Part shown: piece by piece, positions 1-5,976 of the stretch
Layout: the number at the start of each line of letters is the position of its first letter
Position numbering within the stretch: the first letter of the stretch is position 1
From: Thermomicrobiales bacterium
GTDB taxonomy: Bacteria; Chloroflexota; Chloroflexia; Thermomicrobiales; UBA6265
Assembly (NCBI GenBank): GCA_020847015.1
Contig: JADLCW010000092.1
Location: forward strand, 1 to 6,446
DNA: 6,446 bases
Reading direction: 5' to 3'
Position numbers and translations under genes: made by a program
Notes under the pieces: model-generated
The model's database searches: none
What the model was told of the DNA's origin: nothing
Seen by the model: only the letters and a program-made list of their open reading frames with translations

Positions 1-82
1 AGGCCAACGCCGCCTCGCAGCGCCGCCGATCCAGACCACCGGGCGACCGGGCGCCAGCGCGGCTCGATGGTTCGCGGCCGGG
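1..82. other. Unassigned left edge, downstream of the dipeptidase gene
   Basis: These 82 bases follow the dipeptidase stop codon in its direction of transcription. No complete gene, strong hairpin with a T-run or RNA gene is visible. Short open frames run through on both strands, as expected for such GC-rich DNA, and one minus-strand frame contains a GTG followed by codons for Val-Trp-Ile-Gly-Gly. I see no Shine-Dalgarno sequence that would support a start there. The stretch may be intergenic or the edge of a further gene cut by the window. It contains a short tandem similarity (ccgggcga/ccgggcgc, near 40-54). Confidence 0.3.
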
Positions 83-1150
83 CTAGACCGCCGGAAGCGC
101 TCGCTCCAGCAACCGCAGCCAGTTGCCGTGCAGGATGGCGGCGATGTCCGCCTCGGCGTAGCCGCGCCGGCGCAGCAGGGTCGGGATGGTTTGCACGTCG
201 GCGATGGTGTCGAGATCGCGCGGGGTTTGCTCGATGCCGTAGCCGCCGTCCAGATCGGTGCCGAGCGCGGCGTGGCGGGCATTGCCGGCCATCTGGCAGA
301 CGTAGTCGATGTGATCGACCACCGCCTCCAGCGTGACCTGCTCGTTGGTCGTTTCGCCGCGAATCCAGTCCGGTTGCAGCATCCAGGCGTCCATCACCGC
401 CCCGATGACGCCGTCGCGCTCGATCACGCGGCGAATCATGACGTCGTCGAGCTGGCGGTCGCCGGGGACCAGGGCGCGGCAATTCGAATGACTGGCCAGC
501 ACCGGACCGGCGAAGCGATCCAGCGCGTCATGAAAACTCTCGTCGGTCAGATGGGAAACGTCGAGCATCATGCCGGTCTCGTCCATGGCCCGCAGCAGAT
601 CGCGCCCCTTGGCCGTCAATGGACCGGCGCTGCCGGTGCCGAAGGCGTAGGCGCTGGGACCGTAATGGGCCGGTCCGATGATGCGCAGCCCATCCTCCTG
701 CCACAGCCGCACCTGACCCGGGTCCACGATGGGATCGGCGCCCTCCATCAGCAGCACGAACCCGAACGGGGCCGTGGCCGGATCGGCGTCCCATGCCGCG
801 CGCCAGGCGGCGAGATCGTCGCGATTTCGCACCAGCCGAATCGTTCCTTGCCGCGCGAGTTCGCGGTAGTAGGCGAGTTGCCCGTGCGCCTGAGCGTAGG
901 CGATCTCGTGGGTGCGGAAATCCAGCGGCGCGTTTTGACCGTGGTTCTTGCGCGCCAGCACGGTGGCGAAGGCGAGTCCGATCTCGCCGGCGCGCAGATC
1001 CGGCAAACCAACCGTGCCCGCGCCGCGCCCCTTGTCGGTCATCCCCTCGGCGCGCTCGATCCGGCGCGTCTCGTGGGCGCTCAGCGCGAGATCGCGATTC
1101 CACAGCACGGCGTTCATGGCGAGATCGAGGTGAGCGTCGATGACGAGCAT
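83..1150 (-). CDS. M19 family (membrane dipeptidase/renal dipeptidase-like) metallopeptidase
   Basis: This 355-residue protein has the metal-site pattern of peptidase family M19, binuclear zinc enzymes that hydrolyse dipeptides. Visible residues are His7 and Asp9 (IDAHLD), bridging Glu136 (LLMEGAD), His200 (LDVSH), His221 (ASHSN) and Asp299 (GTDLDGG); the C-terminal HGNWLRLLE matches the family's GNF/W-LR-L ending. Length is normal for bacterial members. There is no signal peptide or membrane segment, so it is probably cytoplasmic despite the family name. The usual substrate-site 'TLTHN' stretch is replaced by IIGPAHYGPSAY around 157-168, so specificity may differ from the mammalian enzyme. 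The ATG start at 1150 is chosen because GGGAGGA lies just upstream and the next residues are the conserved metal motif; a longer open frame to 1714 only reads through the neighbouring gene out of frame. It is the last gene of the minus-strand cluster, 80 bases after the MBL gene. Substrate unknown; the thiol link is positional only. Confidence 0.9.
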   Translation of the reverse strand: MLVIDAHLDLAMNAVLWNRDLALSAHETRRIERAEGMTDKGRGAGTVGLPDLRAGEIGLAFATVLARKNHGQNAPLDFRTHEIAYAQAHGQLAYYRELARQGTIRLVRNRDDLAAWRAAWDADPATAPFGFVLLMEGADPIVDPGQVRLWQEDGLRIIGPAHYGPSAYAFGTGSAGPLTAKGRDLLRAMDETGMMLDVSHLTDESFHDALDRFAGPVLASHSNCRALVPGDRQLDDVMIRRVIERDGVIGAVMDAWMLQPDWIRGETTNEQVTLEAVVDHIDYVCQMAGNARHAALGTDLDGGYGIEQTPRDLDTIADVQTIPTLLRRRGYAEADIAAILHGNWLRLLERALPAV

Positions 1151-1230
1151 CGGTCCTCCCGGCGCGTGAAAGCGAAGATGGCGTCCGGAATCAAAGGCCC
1201 GGCGCGCAAGACGCGGGGCGCGCGGCGATC

Positions 1231-1860
1231 TTACGGCAACGCCCGCATCCAGTCCGCCTCGGCGGCGATGGTGGTGGGAGCGCCGTGACCGGGGTAGACC
1301 GTCGTCTCCGCCGGCAGCTCCAGCAGACGGCGCAGCGAGCGATGCATGGCCGCCGGGTCGGCTCCCGGCAGATCGGTGCGACCGGCGCCTCCCGGAAACA
1401 CCACATCGCCGCTGAAGATGACCCCCGCCGCCGGATCGTACAGGGCGATATGGAACGGCTCGTGCCCCGGCAGGTGCAGCACCGCCAGGCGATGCCCGCC
1501 CAGCGCGATCGTGTCGCCATCGCCGATCGAGCGATCGGGGACCACCGGCGGGATGGCGAAATCGAGTCCACCGAAGAACGTGCCCGGCGCGGCGAGCGCC
1601 GCTTCGGCTCCGACCGGTCCCGCGATGGGCGCTTCGCACAGATCGCGCATGGCGACCGCATCGGCGATATGGTCCCAATGGGAGTGGGTCAACACGATCT
1701 GACCGATGCGCCACCCCTTGGCGTCGGCGGCCGCCTTGATGATCCGGGCGGTGTTCTGCGGCGCGTCGATCGCGAGCGCCTCGCCCGTGTCAGTGTCCGC
1801 GACGAGATAGGCATTGGTTTCGAACGGCCCGCCGGTGAACGTTTCACAGTGCAGCGTCAT
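1231..1860 (-). CDS. MBL-fold metallo-hydrolase, partner of the mycothiol-type formaldehyde dehydrogenase
   Basis: This 209-residue protein has the metallo-beta-lactamase fold with a complete glyoxalase II-type metal set: THSHWDH (His59, His61, Asp63, His64), His133 in LPGHEP, Asp152 in FSGD and His192 in YPGHG. A GRTDLPG segment at 160-166 resembles the hydroxyacyl-thiol hydrolase branch. No signal peptide or membrane segment is seen, so it is likely cytoplasmic. It starts 80 bases after the dehydrogenase gene, with GGAGGG about four bases before the ATG. In actinobacteria an MBL protein of similar size sits next to the mycothiol-dependent formaldehyde dehydrogenase and has been proposed to hydrolyse S-formylmycothiol to formate and free thiol. 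That role is inferred here from fold plus neighbour; a glyoxalase II or general thioester hydrolase role is the alternative. A much longer frame to 2745 is an out-of-frame reading of the dehydrogenase gene and was not used. Confidence 0.88.
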   Translation of the reverse strand: MTLHCETFTGGPFETNAYLVADTDTGEALAIDAPQNTARIIKAAADAKGWRIGQIVLTHSHWDHIADAVAMRDLCEAPIAGPVGAEAALAAPGTFFGGLDFAIPPVVPDRSIGDGDTIALGGHRLAVLHLPGHEPFHIALYDPAAGVIFSGDVVFPGGAGRTDLPGADPAAMHRSLRRLLELPAETTVYPGHGAPTTIAAEADWMRALP

Positions 1861-1881
1861 CCAACCCTCCACGAACGACGA

Positions 1882-1910
1882 GCCGCGGGAGCCATGACGG
1901 CCCCCGCGGC
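1882..1910 (-). repeat. Perfect 8-bp inverted repeat between the dehydrogenase and MBL genes
   Basis: GCCGCGGG at 1882-1889 is matched by CCCGCGGC at 1903-1910. Inside, GCC (1891-1893) can pair with GGC (1899-1901) around a 5-base loop, with one A/C mismatch at 1890/1902. On the minus-strand transcript the hairpin falls after the dehydrogenase stop codon and before the MBL ribosome binding site. No U-run follows, only a short region with scattered T residues, so a classical terminator is doubtful. It may stabilise the upstream mRNA end or weaken read-through, or be a chance product of GC-rich sequence. Confidence 0.5.
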
Positions 1911-1940
1911 CCGCATCGAGAACGCGCGCGGCGCTGCGGA

Positions 1941-3056
1941 TCAGAAGGTGATCACCGAGCGCAGCGTCTCGCCGCGCTCCATGGCGTGGAACCCTTCTTC
2001 CACCTCGTCCAGGGAGATGGTGCGGGTGACGACCCGATCGAGATCGAGCCGACCCTGCTCGTACCAGGTCGCCAGCAGCGGGAAGTCGCGCGTCGGCAGG
2101 CAGTCGCCGTACCAGGACACGCGCAGACTGCCGCCGAGATCGAAGAATTTGCCCAGCGGCAATTGATCCAGCGTGGCGGTGGGACCAGCCACCCCGATCA
2201 TCACGCAGGTCCCGGCGAGATCGCGCGAGAGAATCGCCTGCAGCGTGGTGTCGGGGCGGCCGACGGCCTCGAAGGCGTAGTTGACCCCGTAGCCGTCGGT
2301 GAGCGCCTTGATCTGTTCGACCGGATCGCTCTCGCTGGCGTTGACGACGTCGGTGGCCCCGAATTCCTTGGCCCACTCCAATTTCTTGGGATCCACGTCC
2401 ACGGCGATGATTTTGGTCGCCCCGGCCAGCTTGGCGCCCTGAATGACCGAATCGCCGACCCCGCCGCAACCGAACACGGCCACCGAAGACCCGGGGCGCA
2501 CGCCGGCGGTGTACAGCGCCGCTCCGACGCCGGTCATCACCCCGCAGCCGATCAGACTCATCTGCTCCGGCGGCAGCGCCGCATCGTAGGGGATGCACTG
2601 TTTGGCGTGGACGAGGGTGTGGGTGCAGAAGGTGCCGATGCCCAGCACCGGGGTCAGGGTTTCTCCCTGCATGGTGCGCATCCGCTTTTCGGCGTTGAGA
2701 CTGGCCGCGCACAGGTGCGGCTGCCCCGCCGCGCAGAAGCGGCACTGACCGCAGGGCGCGCGCCAGGCCAGGATGACGTGGTCGCCCGGCGTGACGTTTT
2801 CGACCCCCTCGCCCACCTGCTCGACCACGCCGGCGCCTTCATGCCCGAGCAGGAAGGGGAAACCCTCCGTGCCAAACACGCCGTTCTTGGCCGAGAGATC
2901 GGTGTGGCACACGCCGCTGGCGAGGATGCGCACCAGCGCCTCGCCCGGTCCGGGCGCATCGATCGTGAATTCCTCGATCGTCGCCGGCTGACCCGGTGTG
3001 CGGGCAATCGCCCCGCGCGCCACAATGGGCTGGTTGCCGGCCGTAGATTCCGCCAT
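1941..3056 (-). CDS. mscR: Zinc-dependent alcohol dehydrogenase, S-(hydroxymethyl)mycothiol dehydrogenase type (formaldehyde detoxification)
   Basis: This 371-residue medium-chain dehydrogenase probably oxidises the spontaneous formaldehyde-thiol adduct with NAD+. Catalytic zinc ligands are Cys50 (GVCHTD), His72 with Glu73 (LLGHEGAG) and Cys171 (GCGVMTG). The structural zinc loop is complete: Cys102, Cys105, Cys108 and Cys116. The nucleotide fold shows GCGGVG (196-201), and Asp220 ends the second strand (IIAVD), favouring NAD over NADP. Several stretches match, from memory, the mycobacterial MscR/AdhE2 type rather than glutathione-dependent class III enzymes: VILAWRAPCGQC (94-105), LNAEKRM (120-126), GGSLRVSWYGDCLP (308-321, then DFP) and the C-terminal LRSV. 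The ATG at 3056 has GGAGGAG four bases upstream. The next gene is an MBL hydrolase, the expected second step. Which low-molecular-weight thiol this cell uses cannot be seen here; if it lacks mycothiol, the natural adduct is something else. Confidence 0.85.
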   Translation of the reverse strand: MAESTAGNQPIVARGAIARTPGQPATIEEFTIDAPGPGEALVRILASGVCHTDLSAKNGVFGTEGFPFLLGHEGAGVVEQVGEGVENVTPGDHVILAWRAPCGQCRFCAAGQPHLCAASLNAEKRMRTMQGETLTPVLGIGTFCTHTLVHAKQCIPYDAALPPEQMSLIGCGVMTGVGAALYTAGVRPGSSVAVFGCGGVGDSVIQGAKLAGATKIIAVDVDPKKLEWAKEFGATDVVNASESDPVEQIKALTDGYGVNYAFEAVGRPDTTLQAILSRDLAGTCVMIGVAGPTATLDQLPLGKFFDLGGSLRVSWYGDCLPTRDFPLLATWYEQGRLDLDRVVTRTISLDEVEEGFHAMERGETLRSVITF

Positions 3057-3157
3057 GTCGCTCCTCCGGATACGGGTCGTTGCGATCCACTGGGAACATG
3101 GTCGGCGGCTGGCCGCCGCGCCGTCAAGGCGTCACGGCGTCGATGCGGGGCGGCGCG

Positions 3158-3577
3158 TCACTCGCTCGGCTGCGAGGCGGCATGGGACCCGGTGCGGCTG
3201 GCCAGATCATCGGGCGGAATGTCCGGATCGGCGGCCATGCGGTTGCTCTCCTCGCCCAGCGCCCCTTCGCCGACGCCCCACTCGTGATCGGGGCGCGGCG
3301 TGAATGCCCCGAGTTTCATCAGCGCCGCTTCCTGCCCGGCCTGCGGCAATTCGCCCAGCAGCACCGCCGCCAAATCCTGCGCCTGACGGGAGTCGACCTG
3401 GGCTCCCGGAAGCAACCCGAACTCGCCGGCGAACGCCCGGATGACGTGCTCGATGCCGACCCCGAAGGCATTGGCGATCTGGACCGCGCTGAAGGTCGCG
3501 GTCAGTCCCTGATCCTCGCCCGCCGGGATGTAGGCCCCCGGACCGGCGAACCCGGTTTTGATGGGTGGCTCGTTCAT
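3158..3577 (-). CDS. Small protein of unknown function with a helix-turn-helix-like segment
   Basis: I do not recognise the family of this 139-residue soluble protein. It has no signal peptide, membrane segment or cysteine. Residues 29-54 (starting FSAVQIANAFGVGIEHVIRA) have the spacing of a helix-turn-helix: a hydrophobic helix with Ala-Asn-Ala, a Gly-Val-Gly turn, then an amphipathic helix. A second helical stretch, VDSRQAQDLAAVLLGEL (61-77), is followed by a QEAALMKLGAFTP segment (82-94). The C-terminal 40 residues are acidic, rich in Gly, Pro and Ser, and probably disordered. Two ATG codons are adjacent (3580 and 3577); 3577 is preferred because GGAGGA then sits five bases upstream. A GTG at 3688 that would overlap the VanW stop codon adds only an Arg-rich, protein-unlike leader. 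The gene lies between the VanW gene and the dehydrogenase gene on the same strand. A DNA-binding or adaptor role is only a guess. Confidence 0.75.
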   Translation of the reverse strand: MNEPPIKTGFAGPGAYIPAGEDQGLTATFSAVQIANAFGVGIEHVIRAFAGEFGLLPGAQVDSRQAQDLAAVLLGELPQAGQEAALMKLGAFTPRPDHEWGVGEGALGEESNRMAADPDIPPDDLASRTGSHAASQPSE

Positions 3578-3580
3578 CAT

Positions 3581-3588
3581 TCTCCTCC
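3581..3588 (-). promoter_or_regulatory. Shine-Dalgarno sequence that decides the start of the 139-residue protein
   Basis: On the minus strand the bases read GGAGGAGA directly before two tandem ATG codons. GGAGGA is two bases from the first ATG and five from the second, which favours the second (3577). It also argues against the upstream in-frame GTG at 3688, which has no such sequence. Confidence 0.7.
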
Positions 3589-3589
3589 G

Positions 3590-3606
3590 GCCGGTCCGCG
3601 ACCGGC
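3590..3606 (-). repeat. Perfect 7-bp hairpin just upstream of the ribosome binding site
   Basis: On the minus-strand transcript GCCGGTC, a GCG loop and GACCGGC form a 7-bp perfect stem, ending one base before the GGAGGA of the 139-residue protein gene. It leaves the ribosome binding site itself single-stranded. No U-run follows, so it is not a convincing terminator. It could affect ribosome access or mRNA stability, or be a chance GC-rich palindrome. Confidence 0.4.
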
Positions 3607-3684
3607 GCGACCACCATCGATCCATGCGGACCGAGCGGCGCACGTCGCGTGCCCCGGCCGGCGCCGCCGCGTCACGGTCGGCCC

Positions 3685-5634
3685 TCACCCCGCCGGACCG
3701 ACCAGCGTGACCTCCGCCTGAGGTTGGTAGGGGCTGACGAAGGTGGCGTCATCCAGCAGCGTGCCGTCGCGCCGCACGCGGCGGCGCATGGTGGCGACCA
3801 CGCCCGGCTGCGCGATCTGGGCCAATTCGCGCTGACCCGGCGCGAGCGCGGCCGAAACGCGCTCGATCGGGGCGGGCGGCGGAATCGACGCGCCCAGCTT
3901 CGGCCCGTCGATGCGCACCTCGTAGCCGGTGGCGGGACCGACCACCTCCGCCGTCAGCCGCTCGCCCTCGATGCCCATCTGTAGCAGCAGCCAGTCGTCG
4001 GTGGGGTTGACGAATTGCAGATCGAGCGAGCCGTCGCCCGGCGTCTCCGCCTGGTAGATGGCGGCGTCCATACCCGCCGACCACCCATCCAGCTCGTAGA
4101 AACCGAGCCGGAACGAGTGGGGATGCCACTCCGCGAACGGCAACCCGGCCAGCAGCGCCGCGCGGAACACGGTGGTGGACACCTGGCAGACGCCGCCGCC
4201 GATATCGCTGGCGAACCAGTCGCCGAGGATGATCTTGCCTTGCACGTAGCCGCGGGCGAGCGAGATGGGACCGAGCGCTGCGTTGAAGGAGAAGATCGCG
4301 TGCGGCGGAATGAGCGCCGGCGACAGATTGCGCGCGGCGGCGGCGACGTTGGCCGCCCGCTCCGGCGAGGACCCGACGAAGGAGGACGAGGCGGAGGCGA
4401 GCGAGGTGGTGATGCCGAGATCGCCCAGATTGTCGGGGCGCACCGCCGCCGGCTGGTGGATGACCGGCGTCTCCGCCGTTCGCTGCGGCGTCGTCGCCGC
4501 CTCGGCGATGCGCTCGGCGAGGGCGATCCGATCGACTTCGACCCCGGCGTACCCGGGATCGATGACATGGAGCCCGTCAGACCAACCCAACGTGGCGTTC
4601 CGCGACGGGTGATCCACCTCGGCGGCCACCCGCTCGGCGACGGTGGAGAGCGCCCACGGATCGAGCCACGGCGCGTTCGTCAACGGGTCGTCGGGCAGCA
4701 CGAGCGCCGCCAGCAACTCCGCCGGCGCTGCCGACCACCCGCGTTCGCCCAGCCGCACCGACACCGGAGCGGTCGTCAGGGCGACCGCCGCATCCCGCAC
4801 TTCGCGCAGATCCTCCGCCTGGATCGCCGCGACCTGGCGAATCATCGGCAGGGGCAAAGTCGCGTGCTCCAGGCCGCGGATGACGCGCACCACGGCCTCG
4901 CTGGCCGTTTCGATATCGACCACCGCGCCGTCGCGCGCCGGCACGATCGTCACGCCCCCCTCGGCGACCGCCAGCCGGGCGTCGCCCGGCGCGCTCGCCG
5001 CTTCGCCGCCGATGGCGCGCAGGTAGGCGCGCAGCACCGCAAAATCGACATCCACCGACACCGGAACGGCGCGCCGCGATCCGTTCGGGTCGAGCACCGT
5101 GCGGATGGCATCCGCCCAGGCGTCGAATCCGTCCTGACGGCGCAGCGGGGCCAGTGTCGCGTCGTAGTCGATGGCGAGACCGATGTCGCCGGCGGTGGGG
5201 CGCCAGGAGCGATCGCCAAGCTGGAAGGTGACCGGCGAGGCCAAAAAAGACGCCAGGCGCTCCCGCAGCAGCGCCGCGGCTTCCGCCGTCGGTCGGCCGC
5301 CCAGATCGACGCCGGCGACGATCGTGCCGCCGCGCAGGCGACCTTCGCAGGCTCCGGGGCGCAATGCGAACGCGAGCGCGGCTCCGCCTCCGCCCAGCGC
5401 CAGCAGCGCCGCGCGGCGGTTGACCGGCGATCCGCCGGCGGCGAGCGTTGGACGGATGCGCCGCCCCCGCGCCCGGGCGGCGGGTTCGGGATCGCCCGCC
5501 GCATCGGGCGCGGCGTCGTGGTGAACGGCGGCGAGCACGCGAACCGCGGCTGGCGGGGGAGACCCAGAATCTCCGGTATGACGCGACACGCGCTGCCACG
5601 ATTCCGCCAGCAGATTGTAGAAGCGCGGCGCCAA
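3685..5634 (-). CDS. VanW-domain protein with PG_binding_4-like repeats and a C-terminal G5-like domain, membrane-anchored
   Basis: This protein of about 649 residues is probably anchored in the cytoplasmic membrane with its bulk outside. From the chosen start there is a Pro/Ala/Arg-rich N-terminus (1-70), then a hydrophobic segment (ALLALGGGGAALAFAL, 76-91) serving as signal anchor or signal peptide. Next comes a first peptidoglycan-binding-4-type repeat beginning VAGVDLGGRP (106-115), then a second around 250-390. The VanW domain (about 406-560) carries the signature GGGVCQVSTT with Cys483, and the last 60 residues (589-649) have the G5 pattern ending SPYQP and VTLVGPAG. VanW itself comes from vancomycin resistance clusters, but its biochemical role is unknown and most homologues are not resistance genes; no vanH/A/X partners are present. 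The start is uncertain: TTG at 5634 has a strong GGGAGGGGGG upstream, while GTG at 5676, 5589 and 5538 are in-frame alternatives with poorer spacing. It is the first gene of the minus-strand block, 107 bases before the next. Confidence 0.87.
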   Translation of the reverse strand: MAPRFYNLLAESWQRVSRHTGDSGSPPPAAVRVLAAVHHDAAPDAAGDPEPAARARGRRIRPTLAAGGSPVNRRAALLALGGGGAALAFALRPGACEGRLRGGTIVAGVDLGGRPTAEAAALLRERLASFLASPVTFQLGDRSWRPTAGDIGLAIDYDATLAPLRRQDGFDAWADAIRTVLDPNGSRRAVPVSVDVDFAVLRAYLRAIGGEAASAPGDARLAVAEGGVTIVPARDGAVVDIETASEAVVRVIRGLEHATLPLPMIRQVAAIQAEDLREVRDAAVALTTAPVSVRLGERGWSAAPAELLAALVLPDDPLTNAPWLDPWALSTVAERVAAEVDHPSRNATLGWSDGLHVIDPGYAGVEVDRIALAERIAEAATTPQRTAETPVIHQPAAVRPDNLGDLGITTSLASASSSFVGSSPERAANVAAAARNLSPALIPPHAIFSFNAALGPISLARGYVQGKIILGDWFASDIGGGVCQVSTTVFRAALLAGLPFAEWHPHSFRLGFYELDGWSAGMDAAIYQAETPGDGSLDLQFVNPTDDWLLLQMGIEGERLTAEVVGPATGYEVRIDGPKLGASIPPPAPIERVSAALAPGQRELAQIAQPGVVATMRRRVRRDGTLLDDATFVSPYQPQAEVTLVGPAG

Positions 5635-5639
5635 CCGAT

Positions 5640-5649
5640 CCCCCCTCCC
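5640..5649 (-). promoter_or_regulatory. Purine-rich ribosome binding site supporting the TTG start of the VanW gene
   Basis: On the minus strand these bases read GGGAGGGGGG. GGAGG is nine bases before the TTG at 5634, an acceptable spacing. The competing GTG at 5676 has GGAAGG directly abutting it, which is too close. This is the main reason for choosing 5634. Confidence 0.45.
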
Positions 5650-5891
5650 GCCGATCCCCTCCGACGTTGCCCGCACCCTTCCGGCGTCCGCCCCCGCGAA
5701 GGCGTACCCCGAGCGTCTGGGCGAACGCGGCCCCGATGATGGTCCCGCCGGACGGCGATCACGTCAATGCTTCCCTATTGATACCACGGTTGCGGCGCCA
5801 CCGCCGATGCCCGACGCCCCCGGCGACCGGGCGGGGTGGGGACGGCCACGCTGCGGGGAGATCGAGCAACGCCGGCGGAGCCGCATTGTCG

Positions 5892-5897
5892 TATCAT
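5892..5897 (+). promoter_or_regulatory. Possible -10 promoter element for the NfeD-like gene
   Basis: TATCAT matches the -10 consensus TATAAT at five of six positions and sits in a local A/T-rich patch about 80 bases before the NfeD-like start codon. No good -35 hexamer is present 16-18 bases upstream, where the sequence is GC-rich. An activator-dependent promoter, another sigma factor or a chance match are all possible. Confidence 0.35.
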
Positions 5898-5976
5898 TAT
5901 GGAGAGTTCACCAGTGCGTTCTCGTGGTTCTCGGGTTTTCCGACGCCGCGTCTCCGGACGGCAGGGAGTCTTGCCC

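Larger units (their letters stand above)
5635..5976. other. Divergent intergenic region between the VanW and NfeD-like genes
   Basis: This region lies between genes transcribed away from each other and should hold promoters for both. It contains the VanW Shine-Dalgarno run (minus strand, 5640-5649). Two A/T-richer islands stand out, at about 5761-5785 and 5884-5910, against very GC-rich surroundings. On the minus strand a TTGACG hexamer occurs near 5762-5767, but nothing like a -10 box follows at normal spacing. No RNA gene, riboswitch or terminator is recognisable. Arg-rich open frames crossing the region on both strands look like GC-driven artefacts. Confidence 0.6.

Noticed and set aside
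128..1288. A 386-codon plus-strand open frame opposite the dipeptidase gene
   Set aside because: It mirrors the dipeptidase codons, has no ribosome binding site or motif, and the M19 metal site is intact on the minus strand.
83..1714. A longer, 543-residue form of the dipeptidase fused to an upstream segment
   Set aside because: The extra N-terminal part is an out-of-frame, Arg/Gly-rich reading of the MBL gene. The ATG at 1150 has a strong Shine-Dalgarno sequence and starts right at the family motif.
1231..2745. A possible fusion of the MBL hydrolase with an upstream 295-residue segment
   Set aside because: The upstream segment is the dehydrogenase gene read in the wrong frame. The MBL fold begins at the ATG at 1860 with its own ribosome binding site.
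3104..3117. Hairpin GGCGG-CTGG-CCGCC in the gap upstream of the dehydrogenase gene, considered as a terminator
   Set aside because: The stem is only 5 bp with no U-run on the minus strand, so it is weak and likely chance in GC-rich sequence.
1986..3287. A 433-codon plus-strand open frame opposite the dehydrogenase gene
   Set aside because: The composition is antisense-like and it has no conserved motif, while the minus strand carries a complete dehydrogenase with all zinc ligands.
3685..5634. Vancomycin resistance determinant
   Set aside because: The protein has a VanW domain, but there are no vanH, vanA/B, vanX or vanRS neighbours, and most VanW-domain proteins are unrelated to resistance.
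4015..5739. A 574-codon plus-strand open frame opposite the VanW gene
   Set aside because: It is Arg- and Gly-rich with no recognisable domain. The opposite strand encodes clear VanW, G5 and repeat domains. Long antisense frames are expected in stop-poor GC-rich DNA.
5899..5976. N-terminal extension of the NfeD-like protein from the ATG at 5899
   Set aside because: There is no ribosome binding site, the added residues are Arg/Ser-rich, and the codon overlaps the likely promoter. The ATG at 5977 has GGAG at good spacing.
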